Source: Chloroflexota bacterium (lineage in GTDB: Bacteria; Chloroflexota; UBA6077; FW602-bin22; JACPRP01). Taken from it: 49,135 bases of DNA. The notes beneath the pieces are model-generated. The model was given only the letters and a program-made list of their open reading frames with translations. It was not told the origin of the DNA and searched no databases. Numbering within the stretch: position 1 is the first letter of the stretch; each line of letters begins with the position of its first letter. Made by a program: the position numbers and the translations under genes. Of the stretch, positions 7,834-17,534 are shown one piece after another. Location: contig JAMCWX010000039.1 in NCBI GenBank assembly GCA_023480885.1, positions 1-49,135 on the forward strand. Direction: 5' to 3'.

Positions 7834-9339
7834 ATGAAAGCTGTAAGCTGGCCCTGGAACTTGATAATTGGGGCTGACCCATTGGGTAAAGCCGCGCTGC
7901 TCGTCCTTGCGCTGGTTCTTGCCGTTGGCATCGCCGCCCTGCCCGTGCCTTTCGCCGCGGCGGCAGTTCTCGGTCCCATCGCCCTCGTCCTCTTGCTAGT
8001 CCGACCCGAAGTTGCACTGTTGTTCCTCGCCTTTTCCGTGCCCTACGGTTCGCTGAAGGAGGGATCGACCGGCGGTTTCGACTTGGCCTTCACCGAGCCG
8101 CTGGTAGTTCTGGTGGCTGCCATCTGGCTGATAAGAGGCGTGCGGGAGCGGCGCATCGTCGTCGATTCCGCTCCGCTCTATCTGCCGCTTTTCCTGTTCC
8201 TTGGGCTGATAGCCTACTCCCTCACGACTGCGCCCTCCCTGGCGCTGAGCGCCAAGGAGTTGATTAAATGGGTGGCGTTGCTTGTAGCGTACGTCTTCGT
8301 CGTCAACAACGTGCGGAGTCGCCGAGTTCTGGCCCTTCTCATAGCGCTGTTATTCCTGGCTGCCATTTCCGAGGCGCTGTTAGGGCTCTTTCAGTTTGTG
8401 ATGAAAGTTGGTCCGAAGGGCTTCATCACCGGCTCTTTTCTGCGGGCATACGGCACCTTCGGGCAGCCAAACCCCTACGCGGGCTATCTCGCCATCGTCG
8501 TCGCGCCAGCGTTCGGCCTGGCGTTGTTCTCCTTGAGATTGCTGGGCCGCACGCGTCCGACGTTGTCCTCGGCGCAGAAATGGCTTCTGCTTCTGGCGTG
8601 GGTCACACTTGGATTAGGTGGGGCGGCCATCTATGCCAGCCTTTCCCGTGGCGCCTGGCTGGGATTGGCGGCCAGCGTCGGCGTTATCACCGCTTTGAGC
8701 AGCCGCCGGGCACTGTGGATCATGGTGGCGCTGCTGGTGATCCTGGCCATCTTTCTGAGCATGGGCCTGCTGCAGTTGCTGCCGACGCAGATCACGGACC
8801 GCATCCTTGACGCGACGAAGTATTTCGGCGTCTTCGATGCCACCAAGGTGAAGCTCACTTTCGAGAACTGGCCTATCGTCGAGCGCATGGCGATGTGGCA
8901 AGCGGCGTGGAATATGTTCCAGGACAACCCCATCTTCGGCGTGGGCATTGGCAACTATGCCGTGGCCTATCCTGATTACCGTCTTCCTCTCTGGAAGGAG
9001 CCCAAGGGACACGCCCACAACATCTATTTGAATATGCTGGCGGAGATGGGTATTATTGGACTGATCGCCTATCTGGCGCTGATGGCGACCTTTTTCGTCC
9101 ACGGCGTCAGAGTGCTGCGGCGACTTTCTCGCTCTTCGGAGCTTCAATTCGAGCGCTACCTCGTCATCGGTCTGCTGGGCTCGCTAGTAGTGCTCACAGC
9201 GCATAACTTTTTCGATAACCTGTTCGTTCATGGCATAGGGGTCCAGATAGGGGTGATTCTCGGGCTGATTTTCGTCCTCGACAGGCTGGGGCGAGAATCT
9301 GGCAGCGCGGAGCCCGTAAGGAGGATACGAACATCGTAG
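7834..9339 (+). CDS. O-antigen ligase/Wzy-like polysaccharide polymerase 2
   Basis: A 501-residue polytopic membrane protein with the Wzy_C loop in its second half (NPIFGVGIGNYAVAYPDY, then GHAHNIYLNMLAEMGIIGL). It is distantly related to the protein at 5497 but lacks the repeat-encoded insertion. It starts 4 bp after the epimerase stop. Two such proteins in one locus suggest that one polymerises repeat units and the other ligates the chain to an acceptor, or that two glycans are made. Confidence 0.85.
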   Translation: MKAVSWPWNLIIGADPLGKAALLVLALVLAVGIAALPVPFAAAAVLGPIALVLLLVRPEVALLFLAFSVPYGSLKEGSTGGFDLAFTEPLVVLVAAIWLIRGVRERRIVVDSAPLYLPLFLFLGLIAYSLTTAPSLALSAKELIKWVALLVAYVFVVNNVRSRRVLALLIALLFLAAISEALLGLFQFVMKVGPKGFITGSFLRAYGTFGQPNPYAGYLAIVVAPAFGLALFSLRLLGRTRPTLSSAQKWLLLLAWVTLGLGGAAIYASLSRGAWLGLAASVGVITALSSRRALWIMVALLVILAIFLSMGLLQLLPTQITDRILDATKYFGVFDATKVKLTFENWPIVERMAMWQAAWNMFQDNPIFGVGIGNYAVAYPDYRLPLWKEPKGHAHNIYLNMLAEMGIIGLIAYLALMATFFVHGVRVLRRLSRSSELQFERYLVIGLLGSLVVLTAHNFFDNLFVHGIGVQIGVILGLIFVLDRLGRESGSAEPVRRIRTS

Positions 9340-9368
9340 AACAAATCGAAGCAATAGCGGAATCCGAA

Positions 9369-10454
9369 GTGGAGGTTGGGAACGGCGAGGAAAGGACAAC
9401 CGACGTCTCGCTGGAGAGACGATTCTTTAACTGGAATACGCTGCTGTCGTTCCTGGTAGCATTTAGCATCCTTTATTTCGTGATTACGAAGATCGACGTC
9501 GACTTCGGTCAGATCATTGATCGGATTAGGACCGCTGATCCGTTCTATTACCTGTTAGGGCTTCTGATATATTACGCGTCGTTTGTGGTGCGAGCCTGGC
9601 GCTGGGGCTTTCTCCTAAAGAACGTCGGCTTCCGCAGTCGAGATGGCGTGCACGTCCCATCGCTAAGTGGTCTGACAGAGATCATTCTAATCTCGTGGTT
9701 CGTCAACTGTATAACCCCGGCCAGGCTGGGAGATGCCTATCGTGGCTACATGCTGAAGAGCCGGACGGGCGCCTCGTTTTCGAAGACGTTAGGCACGATC
9801 CTGGCTGAGCGCATTATCGACCTGCTCGTCCTTCTTGTGCTATTGGGACTGGCCGGGTTGCGCGTCTTTCACGGCACAGTGCCCGAGGCCTTCGGGTCCA
9901 TGCTTGTCGCCGGGGGCGCGCTGGTGGTGGTTATCGCCGTCGGCTTGTTCGTGATGATCAGGTTTGGTCGCACTGTGCAGCGCCTCCTGCCAGCACGGTT
10001 CAAGGGCCTCTACGATCGCTTCGAGGAAGGGACTCTGCTTAGCTTCCAGAATCTGCCGCTGCTGGGCTCTCTCACGATGGTGATCTGGGCCACAGAGACT
10101 GGGCGGCTGTGGTTCATCTTCAACTCGCTGGGCGTGCAAAGCTTCTCTCTCAGTGTGGTGATCTTCGTGGCGCTGGCGGCATCGTTGCTGACGACCATAC
10201 CAATGACGCCAGCGGGTCTTGGCGTAGTGGAGTCCGCCCTCATCGGTCTGCTCCTGCTGTTGAATAACGTCTCGGCAGTTCGGGGAGTGGATCAGGTTTC
10301 GGCGGCGTCCATCGCGGTGCTGGACCGAACGATCAGCTACTGGAGCCTAGTCCTCGTCGGGCTACTGGTTTATCTCTTCACCAGGAGGAAGGAAATAGGG
10401 GAGGGGCTGAGGAGGCTGTATTGCGCATCGGCATCGATTACACGGCGGCAGTAA
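9369..10454 (+). CDS. Flippase-like membrane protein (lysylphosphatidylglycerol synthase TM domain, UPF0104)
   Basis: A 361-residue protein with about eight membrane helices and the conserved WRW and NCITPARLGDAYRGYML segments of the AglD/LPG-synthase transmembrane family. Members are implicated in lipid or polyprenyl-sugar translocation. The GTG at 9369 is the first ordinary start in frame. The only strong Shine-Dalgarno (AAGGAGG, 9318-9324) sits 8 nt before an in-frame ATC at 9333, so initiation at that rare codon is possible and would add 12 residues. No Wzx-type flippase is visible in the locus, so this protein may fill that role. Its end overlaps the next gene by 34 bp. Confidence 0.75.
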   Translation: MEVGNGEERTTDVSLERRFFNWNTLLSFLVAFSILYFVITKIDVDFGQIIDRIRTADPFYYLLGLLIYYASFVVRAWRWGFLLKNVGFRSRDGVHVPSLSGLTEIILISWFVNCITPARLGDAYRGYMLKSRTGASFSKTLGTILAERIIDLLVLLVLLGLAGLRVFHGTVPEAFGSMLVAGGALVVVIAVGLFVMIRFGRTVQRLLPARFKGLYDRFEEGTLLSFQNLPLLGSLTMVIWATETGRLWFIFNSLGVQSFSLSVVIFVALAASLLTTIPMTPAGLGVVESALIGLLLLLNNVSAVRGVDQVSAASIAVLDRTISYWSLVLVGLLVYLFTRRKEIGEGLRRLYCASASITRRQ

Positions 10455-11566
10455 ATCAAGGGGCTGGCATAGGGCGTTACGTGCGCGGCCTGGTGGGATC
10501 CCTGGCCAGCCTGGATCATAGCAACGAATACGTCCTGTTTTATTCGTACCGACAGCAAAAGAAACCAAAGCTGGTGTTGGCGGAGCGTCCCAATTTCCGC
10601 GAGCGGGCTTTGCCGGTATCGGACAAGTTTCTTGCCATTCTCTGGCACCGGCTGGGTATTCCGCTGCCCGTCGATCTGCTGACTGGACAGGTCGACGTCT
10701 TCCATTCGCCGGATTTCGTGCTTCCTCCTGTGCGCCGCGCCTCCAAGGTGCTCACCGTACACGATCTCTCCTATCTCTTGTTCCCTGAATGCGCCGACGA
10801 GGGGCTTCGCTCCTATCTGGAGAGGGCTGTGCCCTCCTCCATCGCTCGGGCAGACATCATCACCGCCGATTCGATAAATACCAGGAAGGATCTGATTTGT
10901 CTGCTCGACGCACCGCCAGAGAGGGTCGAGGTAGTCTACGGTGGCGTCGAGGAGAGGTTCAAACCGCTGAATGGAAACGGCGACGCGCTGCCGGCCACGC
11001 GGCGCAAGTACGGCCTGAACTATCCTTTTGTCTTGAGCGTGGGCGTCATCGAGCCGCGTAAGAACCTGGCGCGACTGCTGCAAGCGTACGCCCTCCTGCG
11101 ATTGCGTCCCGATTTCGAGCACAAGCTCGTCATCGCCGGCGCCAAGGGATGGCTATGCGATGACCTCTTCCGAATGGTCCAGGAACTCAGGCTCAGCAAG
11201 GACGTGGTCTTTCTTGGGCACGTTTCTGATGCCGACCTGGTCGCGCTGTACAATCTGGCGGACGTGTTCGCCTACCCTTCGCTTTACGAGGGATTCGGCT
11301 TTCCTGTCCTGGAGGCGATGGCTTGCGGCACGCCAGTCGTGTCGTCCAACAGCTCCTCTTTGCCTGAGGTCGTCGGCGACGCCGGGCTGATGGTCCCGCC
11401 GGAGGACGTCGAGGCGATCGCCGGTGCCATAGAGCGTATGCTCTCCGATTCCCAGCTTGCGCGTGATTCGCGAGCCAAAGGACTGGAGCGGGCAAAGGGG
11501 TTTACCTGGCATAGGGCGGCGGAGCGAATCATGGCCGTATATAACCGAGCTATCGAGGAGAGGTAA
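10421..11566 (+). CDS. GT4-family glycosyltransferase 1
   Basis: A 381-residue GT-B fold retaining glycosyltransferase. The N-terminal domain begins RIGIDYTAAVNQGAGIGRY, with the glycine-rich acceptor loop. The C-terminal donor domain has SVGVIEPRKNL (about 206-216) and the EX7E-type motif in YEGFGFPVLEAMACGTPVV (about 288-306). TTG at 10421 follows GAGGAGG and overlaps the upstream gene. It is clearly paralogous to the proteins at 11571 and 13856. Donor sugar and linkage are not determined by sequence. Confidence 0.88.
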   Translation: MRIGIDYTAAVNQGAGIGRYVRGLVGSLASLDHSNEYVLFYSYRQQKKPKLVLAERPNFRERALPVSDKFLAILWHRLGIPLPVDLLTGQVDVFHSPDFVLPPVRRASKVLTVHDLSYLLFPECADEGLRSYLERAVPSSIARADIITADSINTRKDLICLLDAPPERVEVVYGGVEERFKPLNGNGDALPATRRKYGLNYPFVLSVGVIEPRKNLARLLQAYALLRLRPDFEHKLVIAGAKGWLCDDLFRMVQELRLSKDVVFLGHVSDADLVALYNLADVFAYPSLYEGFGFPVLEAMACGTPVVSSNSSSLPEVVGDAGLMVPPEDVEAIAGAIERMLSDSQLARDSRAKGLERAKGFTWHRAAERIMAVYNRAIEER

Positions 11567-11570
11567 AGAC

Positions 11571-12719
11571 TTGCGCATTGGCTTCAACGTCCTCTTCTTG
11601 AAGCAGCCGATGACCGGCAGCGGACAGTATACCGCAAACCTGCTGCGAGCGCTGGCTCGAATCGATAGGCGCAACAGTTACGTGCTCCTGGGCTCTGGGC
11701 TGGAAGACGCGAGCGTCGCTCTGGAATGGCCGAGTCATCGCTATCGCGACGTCAGAACGCCTTTCGGCGCTTTCAACAGGCAACTGGACAAAGTCTGGTT
11801 CGAGCAGGTGAGCGTGCCCACGGCCTGTCGTGAAGAGGGGATAGATATCGTTCACTATCCCTACTTTGCCGCGCCACTCATTGCCAGGGCCAGGTCGAGG
11901 GTCGTAGTGACAGTGCACGATGTGATCCCTTTGTTGCTGCCGCCGTATCGGGGCTCGTTGGCAGTGCGCACTTACACCAGGTTGGTGTCGACGGCAGCGC
12001 GGCGAGCCGACGTCGTCATCGCCGATTCTGAGAGCACGAAGGCTGACATCGTCAGGCTTTTGGGGATACCGTCCGAGAGAATTCGAGTCGTCTATCTTGC
12101 CGCTGACGAGCGTTTCAAGCCCGTGGAGGATTCCGCGGCGCTGGAAGGGGTGCGGCGGAAGTATGGGCTGCGCGATAGTTTCGTGCTTTACCTTGGTGGG
12201 TTGGACGCTCGCAAGAACGTCGTGTCCCTTGCCAAAGCCTTCGCCGTTGCCAGTAGGGAGCTGGGCGCGGATATCCAACTGGCTATCGCCGGCCAGCCGA
12301 TGAGCGGGAGCAAGCTATTCCCCGATATCCACGGGGCAGTGAGAGAGCTCGGAATCGAGCGGTCTGTGGTTTTTCTTGGCCTCGTGGCCGAAGATGACAG
12401 GCCGCTGCTCTACAGCGCGGCGAAGCTCTTCGCCTTCCCCTCGCTATACGAGGGGTTTGGCTTGCCGCCGCTGGAGGCCATGGCCTGTGGCTCGCCAGTT
12501 GTCTGCTCGAACACGTCTTCGCTGCCTGAGGTGGTGGGCGACGCGGCCATAACTTGCGAGCCCACAGACCATTTGCGTCTGGCGGAGGCGATGCTGCAGG
12601 TTTTGACTGACGGCGATTTGCGAGCCGAGTTGCGGCGACGGGGACTCGCGAGATCCCAGAGTTTCGACTGGAAGAAGACAGCAGAGGAGACTCTGAGCGT
12701 TTACGAGGCGATTGCCTGA
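11571..12719 (+). CDS. GT4-family glycosyltransferase 2
   Basis: A 382-residue GT-B glycosyltransferase starting at TTG 11571, 4 bp after the previous stop and behind GAGGAGAGG. Its N-terminus RIGFNVLFLKQPMTGSGQY mirrors the first GT4 protein. The donor-domain motif YEGFGLPPLEAMACGSPVV and the following SSLPEVVGDAA segment are nearly shared with it. This indicates tandem duplication followed by divergence. An upstream reading extension exists but would lie inside the previous gene. It is expected to add one sugar at the cytoplasmic membrane face. Confidence 0.88.
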   Translation: MRIGFNVLFLKQPMTGSGQYTANLLRALARIDRRNSYVLLGSGLEDASVALEWPSHRYRDVRTPFGAFNRQLDKVWFEQVSVPTACREEGIDIVHYPYFAAPLIARARSRVVVTVHDVIPLLLPPYRGSLAVRTYTRLVSTAARRADVVIADSESTKADIVRLLGIPSERIRVVYLAADERFKPVEDSAALEGVRRKYGLRDSFVLYLGGLDARKNVVSLAKAFAVASRELGADIQLAIAGQPMSGSKLFPDIHGAVRELGIERSVVFLGLVAEDDRPLLYSAAKLFAFPSLYEGFGLPPLEAMACGSPVVCSNTSSLPEVVGDAAITCEPTDHLRLAEAMLQVLTDGDLRAELRRRGLARSQSFDWKKTAEETLSVYEAIA

Positions 12720-12752
12720 AGTGTGGTCGTTGGAAGGGGGAGGTGGCCGGCG

Positions 12753-13853
12753 TTGCGCGTCGTGATGTTGTCGAAGGCTCTTGTCGTCGGCGCTTACCAG
12801 AGGAAAACTGAGGAATTGGCGAAACGCGGCGATATCGAGCTCACGGTCATCGTCCCGCCCTACTGGCGAGAGGGCAAGATCCGGACCGAGCTCGAGCGCT
12901 GCTACACCCAGGGCTATCAGCTCGTCGTCGAGGACCTAGCTTTCGGCGGGAACTATCATCTTCATTTCTACCCTGGCCTGGGCCGCCAGTTGAGCCAGAT
13001 CAGGCCGCAAGTAGTTCACATCGACGAGGAGCCCTACAACCTCGCCACCTGCCACGCTATGTGGCAAGCGCGCCGGGCAGGAGCCAGGACCCTCTTCTTT
13101 ACCTGGCAGAACATCTACCGCAAGCTGCCGTTTCCCTTCAGCGCGATAGAGCGCTACAATCTCGATAGAGCCGATTACGCTATCGCAGGCAGCGATGGAG
13201 CAAGGGAGGTCCTGCTGCAAAAGGGATTTCGAGGGCCTGTCGCCGTCATCCCGCAATTTGGCGTGGACCCCGTGTTATACTCGCCGGGAGCGCAGCGCCG
13301 CAGGTCCGGCCGGTTCGTAATTGGCTACGTCGGACGATTGTACGAGTTCAAAGGACTTCTTACTCTCGTGGAGGCGGTTACTGGGCTGCAGGGGGAGTGG
13401 GAGCTGCGGTTGATGGGCGAGGGGCCACTTCGGGCTCGACTTCAGGATGAGGCGGAGAGTCGCGGCATCGCCGAGCGCACAAGCTTCATCCCCTACACGC
13501 CTTCAGTCGAAGTGCCCGCTCGCCTTCGCGAGCTCGACGTCCTCGTGCTGCCTTCCCTGACCATGCCTAACTGGAAGGAGCAGTTTGGACGCGTCTTGGT
13601 GGAGGCGATGGCCTGTGAGGTGCCAGTTATCGGGTCTGACTCGGGCGAGATTCCCCAGGTAATCGGCGATGCTGGCCTGGTTTTCCCCGAGGGGAAAGTG
13701 GAGGCGCTGCGCGACTGCATTTCGTCGCTTATGGAGGACGAAAACCTGCGCCTCAGGCTGGCAAAGGCGGGTCGCGAGCGGGTCCTGGCACGCTTCACGC
13801 AGGCGAAGGTGGTCGAGGAGACGTATAAAGTGTACCGCATTATGGCAGGCTAG
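12753..13853 (+). CDS. GT4-family glycosyltransferase 3 (divergent)
   Basis: A 366-residue glycosyltransferase from TTG 12753, which has the strong Shine-Dalgarno GGGGGAGG 8-10 nt upstream. A GTG at 12723 is in frame but less well placed. The donor domain contains GYVGRLYEFKGL and EQFGRVLVEAMACEVPVIG, with the EX7E motif. The acceptor domain differs from the three paralogous GT4 proteins, so it probably has a different acceptor or donor. It sits between paralogues 2 and 4, 3 bp before the next start. Confidence 0.86.
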   Translation: MRVVMLSKALVVGAYQRKTEELAKRGDIELTVIVPPYWREGKIRTELERCYTQGYQLVVEDLAFGGNYHLHFYPGLGRQLSQIRPQVVHIDEEPYNLATCHAMWQARRAGARTLFFTWQNIYRKLPFPFSAIERYNLDRADYAIAGSDGAREVLLQKGFRGPVAVIPQFGVDPVLYSPGAQRRRSGRFVIGYVGRLYEFKGLLTLVEAVTGLQGEWELRLMGEGPLRARLQDEAESRGIAERTSFIPYTPSVEVPARLRELDVLVLPSLTMPNWKEQFGRVLVEAMACEVPVIGSDSGEIPQVIGDAGLVFPEGKVEALRDCISSLMEDENLRLRLAKAGRERVLARFTQAKVVEETYKVYRIMAG

Positions 13854-13855
13854 CT

Positions 13856-14986
13856 ATGCACGTGGGGATAAACGCTCATTTGCTCTCGTTCTCGTCGTCA
13901 TACCGCGGAGCTGGAATAAGCCGCTACATTCGCAGCCTGGTTCCGTATCTTCGTGAGGCAGGCACGGAACGTTACAGCGTCTTCCTGGGCGACCCGAACT
14001 TCCCCGCCGAGTTCAACCCCGACAGCTCGTTTCGGCTCAAAGTCTCGAAGCTGCCGACGGTGAAGCCGCAGGTCAGGATTCTCTGGGAGCAATTCCTCCT
14101 GCCTCTGGAGTTGGCGCGGTCTGATGTCGACGTCCTGCACTCGATGGGATACGTGCAGCCATTGATGTGTCCGCGCCGCTCGGTAGTCACCGTTCACGAC
14201 CTTAGCTTCTTGCTTTTCCCCAGCACATTCAATCGCCTGAACCACACGTATCTGAGCCTCTTCACCCGTCTCTCCGTGCAGCGCGCCGACAGGGTGATCG
14301 CGGTATCTGAGAGCACCAGGCGGGACCTGGTCAGGCTGTGCGGCCTTCCCGCGGAGAAGATCGCGGTGATCTATCACGGGGTGGAGTCGTTGTTCAGTCC
14401 AGTGAGCAGCGTGGTGATCGAGGAGTTTCGCCGCAGCCGCCAGTTGCCAGAGCAGTACGTGCTGTTCATTGGGACGCTGGAGCCGCGGAAGAACGTACAG
14501 ACCCTCATCAGAGCCTTCGCCCGCGTCAAGAAAGCTGGGCTTCCGCACAAGCTGGTGATCGGCGGCGCCAAGGGCTGGCTCTGGGACGAGATATTCGCCG
14601 TCGTCGAGGAGATGAACCTGCGAGAAGATGTAGCTTTTCCTGGATACATCAGCCTGGAAGATGAGCCCTTGTGGTATAATGGGGCGGACCTGTTTGTCTA
14701 TCCATCGCTTTACGAGGGATTCGGGTTCCCTGCCTTAGAAGCGATGGCCTGTGGCGCACCCGTAGTAGCTTCTAATAGCTCTTCCTTGCCTGAAGTGCTG
14801 GGAGATGCAGGATTGCTTGTGGATCCGACCAGCGTCGACGAGTTGGCCGAGGCTATGCTCAGAGCGCTCACAGACAACGCTCTGAATCAGGAGATGAGGA
14901 AAAAGGGGTTGGAGCGAGCCAGGGCGTTTTCGTGGATCGAAGCGGCAAGACAAACAGCTCAGGTCTACCGAAGCCTGGAGGTCTGA
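13856..14986 (+). CDS. GT4-family glycosyltransferase 4
   Basis: A 376-residue GT-B glycosyltransferase. The N-terminal GAGISRY loop is at about 20-26, [12 protein letters not shown] is at about 204-215, and [19 protein letters not shown] lies near 285. It is the third member of the duplicated set with 10421 and 11571. The ATG at 13856 comes 2 bp after the previous stop. It likely acts on the same lipid-linked oligosaccharide. Confidence 0.88.
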   Translation: MHVGINAHLLSFSSSYRGAGISRYIRSLVPYLREAGTERYSVFLGDPNFPAEFNPDSSFRLKVSKLPTVKPQVRILWEQFLLPLELARSDVDVLHSMGYVQPLMCPRRSVVTVHDLSFLLFPSTFNRLNHTYLSLFTRLSVQRADRVIAVSESTRRDLVRLCGLPAEKIAVIYHGVESLFSPVSSVVIEEFRRSRQLPEQYVLFIGTLEPRKNVQTLIRAFARVKKAGLPHKLVIGGAKGWLWDEIFAVVEEMNLREDVAFPGYISLEDEPLWYNGADLFVYPSLYEGFGFPALEAMACGAPVVASNSSSLPEVLGDAGLLVDPTSVDELAEAMLRALTDNALNQEMRKKGLERARAFSWIEAARQTAQVYRSLEV

Positions 14987-14988
14987 TC

Positions 14989-16410
14989 GTGTTTCAGCGG
15001 CGCGGTGCATTGTTACCGGCGGGAATAATGGCCATACTGGATGCCATTCTCATCAACATTGCCTTCGCCATTGCCTGGTGGGTGCGCTACGAGCTGCAGT
15101 TAGGGCTCGAGGTCGCCGAGGAGAACTACGTCACGCTCGAGAGTTACCTCTTCATTCAGTTGGCGCAAACCGCGGTCCTCCTCTTCGTGTTCAAAATCCA
15201 CGGATTGTACGGCGAGAAGTCGAGGGCAGCGTGGATAGATCAGGCGGGCGTGCTCGTGAGCAGCTCGACCATCGGCACCGCCGTCATGATCGTCGCCGTC
15301 TTTGGCTTCAGGCCCTATGCCTACTCGCGCCTGATATTCTTCTACGTGTGGCTGCTCGTGATCGTGTTCCTCGCGGCGCTGCGCCTGGCCGAGGGACAGA
15401 TTCTGGCGCATTTACGCGGGCGAGGCATCGGGTTAGAGAAAGTCCTCGTCGTGGGAGCCGGGCCGCAAGGCAGGTTGATAATGCAGAACATCGTGGCTCA
15501 GCCGCATCTGGGCTACGATGTCGTGGGCTTCGTCGACGAGGAGCGGGACGAAGACTTTGGCAGGTTCAGCGCCTTGGGCCGTCTCAATGACGTGCCCCGC
15601 ATCGTGCGACACACCGGTGTAGATTTAGTGATAATCGCCCTTCCTTCTGCCTCGCACGAGAAGATCGTCGAGATAATGATGCAGTGTGAGAGACAGAAAG
15701 TAGATTTCAGGATCGTCCCTGATTTCTACGAGCTTAGCCTGAACAAGGTCGATATCAACGAGATCAATGGTATCCCTCTCATCGGCCTCAGAGACGTGTC
15801 GATGGGAAGATTGAACCTGTTCCTGAAACGGTTGATCGACGTGTTAGTCGCCGCTGCCGTGCTGGCTGTCGCCTCGCCATTTATCGTCATTATCGCCATA
15901 GCTATCAAGCTGGACTCCCCAGGGCCGGTTCTGTTCGTCCAAACTCGCGTGGGACGCGGTCGCGGCCAGTTCCTCTTCTACAAGTTCCGCTCGATGAAAC
16001 AGGGCGCGGAGGGTGAGATTCAGCAGCTCAGCGATTTCAACGAAGTCACAGGGCCGATCTTCAAGATGAAAAACGATCCTCGCCTGACGCGGGTGGGTAA
16101 GATACTGCGGCGCCTCAGCCTCGACGAACTGCCCCAGTTTTACAACATCCTGAAGGGGGACATGAGCCTCGTCGGCCCACGTCCACCCATCCCTTATGAG
16201 GTCGAGAAATACGAGGACTGGCATTACAAACGGCTGGAGGTCTCGCCTGGGCTAACCGGACTCTGGCAGGTAAGCGGGCGCAGCACGCTCACCTTCGACG
16301 AAATGGTGCTCCTTGATATCTGGTACATCGAGAACTGGTCCCTGGGATTAGACATCAAGATCATGTTCAGGACGGTGCCGGCCGTTCTTCTGGCTAGGGG
16401 AGCTTACTAG
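14989..16410 (+). CDS. Polyprenyl-phosphate sugar-1-phosphate transferase (WbaP/PssA-like)
   Basis: A 473-residue initiating glycosylphosphotransferase. GTG at 14989 follows GGAGGT by 6 nt and overlaps nothing. Four to five N-terminal membrane helices are followed by a Rossmann-like domain with LVVGAGPQGRLIMQN (about 147-161). The bacterial sugar transferase domain starts near residue 280, with KFRSM, LDELPQFYNILKGDMSLVGP and the SPGLTGLWQVSGR signature. It transfers a sugar phosphate from a nucleotide sugar to undecaprenyl phosphate, the first committed step for the glycan built here. The last base is shared with the next start. Confidence 0.92.
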   Translation: MFQRRGALLPAGIMAILDAILINIAFAIAWWVRYELQLGLEVAEENYVTLESYLFIQLAQTAVLLFVFKIHGLYGEKSRAAWIDQAGVLVSSSTIGTAVMIVAVFGFRPYAYSRLIFFYVWLLVIVFLAALRLAEGQILAHLRGRGIGLEKVLVVGAGPQGRLIMQNIVAQPHLGYDVVGFVDEERDEDFGRFSALGRLNDVPRIVRHTGVDLVIIALPSASHEKIVEIMMQCERQKVDFRIVPDFYELSLNKVDINEINGIPLIGLRDVSMGRLNLFLKRLIDVLVAAAVLAVASPFIVIIAIAIKLDSPGPVLFVQTRVGRGRGQFLFYKFRSMKQGAEGEIQQLSDFNEVTGPIFKMKNDPRLTRVGKILRRLSLDELPQFYNILKGDMSLVGPRPPIPYEVEKYEDWHYKRLEVSPGLTGLWQVSGRSTLTFDEMVLLDIWYIENWSLGLDIKIMFRTVPAVLLARGAY

Positions 16411-17516
16411 TGAAGGTAGCCATAGCTTGCTCCTGGCTGAATCAGTATGGCGGCGCCGAGCGCGTTCTGGAATACCTTCACGAGATGTATCCTGAGGCGC
16501 CGATATACACGTCGATGTACTGGCCAGAGGTGATGCCATCTACCTATCGCCAGTGGGACATCCGCACGAGCTTCATGGATAAGCTGCCCCTGGTCAAGAA
16601 ACATCACCAGGCGTTCCTCGCGCTCTACCCGCTCGCCTTTGAGCAGTTCGATTTGAACGAATATGACGTCGTGATCAGCCTGAGCAGCGCTTACTGCCAC
16701 GGCGTCATCACCGATCCCAAAACCCTACACGTTAGTTACTGCCTGACCCCCGCTCGGTTTCTGTGGAACTATCACGAATACATCAAGAACGAGAAGGTCG
16801 GCAGCGTGATCAAGCTGATGCTGCCGGTGGTGCTAAACTATCTGCGCAAGTGGGACGTTCAGGCAGCGAATCGCGTCGACAATTTCGTGGCCATCTCGAA
16901 AGCTGTCGTCAGGCGCATAGAGAAGATCTATCGCCGCCGGGCGGCCATTATCTATCCGCCTATCGACGCCTCAAGCTTCCATTTGAACGGCCAGAATGAG
17001 GTTGGCGATTATTTCCTGATAATCTCTCGGCTCATCCCGTACAAACGCATCGACCTGGCCGTAAGAGCGTTCAGCGAGCTTGGGCTTCCTTTGAAGATCG
17101 TTGGGGGCGGTCGCCATCGCGAGGCGCTGGAGAAGCTGGCGAAGCCCAACGTCGAGTTCTTGGGACGAGTGAGTGACGCCGACATCAAGAAGCTCTATTC
17201 GAGCTGCCGGGCCTTCGTTTTCCCAGGGGTGGAGGATTTCGGCCTGACGCCGCTCGAGGCGCAAGCATCGGGGAGGCCGGTCATCGCCTACGCTGCAGGC
17301 GGCGCGCTGGAGACTATCGTCGAGGGAAAGACGGGAAACTTCTTCAGAGAGCCGACGCCAGAGTCGCTGGCGTCGGTGGTAGCGAAGTTCGACCATCGGC
17401 AGTTCGACCCGGTCGTGATCCGCCAACACGCCGAACAGTTTGACGTCAGCGTTTTCAAGGGCCAGTTCGCGCGGTTTGTGGAAGAGAAGTGGCGGGACCA
17501 CCTTATGGATCTGTAA
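16410..17516 (+). CDS. GT4-family glycosyltransferase 5 (mannosyltransferase-like)
   Basis: A 368-residue glycosyltransferase from GTG 16410, overlapping the previous stop by one base. The N-terminus has NQYGGAERVLEYLHEMYP, the acceptor loop typical of a distinct GT4 subgroup. The donor domain has SRLIPYKRIDLAV and the EX7E region PGVEDFGLTPLEAQASGRPV. It is not one of the tandem paralogues, so a different linkage is expected. Mannosyl transfer is common in this subgroup but is only an inference here. Confidence 0.85.
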   Translation: MKVAIACSWLNQYGGAERVLEYLHEMYPEAPIYTSMYWPEVMPSTYRQWDIRTSFMDKLPLVKKHHQAFLALYPLAFEQFDLNEYDVVISLSSAYCHGVITDPKTLHVSYCLTPARFLWNYHEYIKNEKVGSVIKLMLPVVLNYLRKWDVQAANRVDNFVAISKAVVRRIEKIYRRRAAIIYPPIDASSFHLNGQNEVGDYFLIISRLIPYKRIDLAVRAFSELGLPLKIVGGGRHREALEKLAKPNVEFLGRVSDADIKKLYSSCRAFVFPGVEDFGLTPLEAQASGRPVIAYAAGGALETIVEGKTGNFFREPTPESLASVVAKFDHRQFDPVVIRQHAEQFDVSVFKGQFARFVEEKWRDHLMDL

Positions 17517-17534
17517 GTCAAGGAGAAACAAGTC

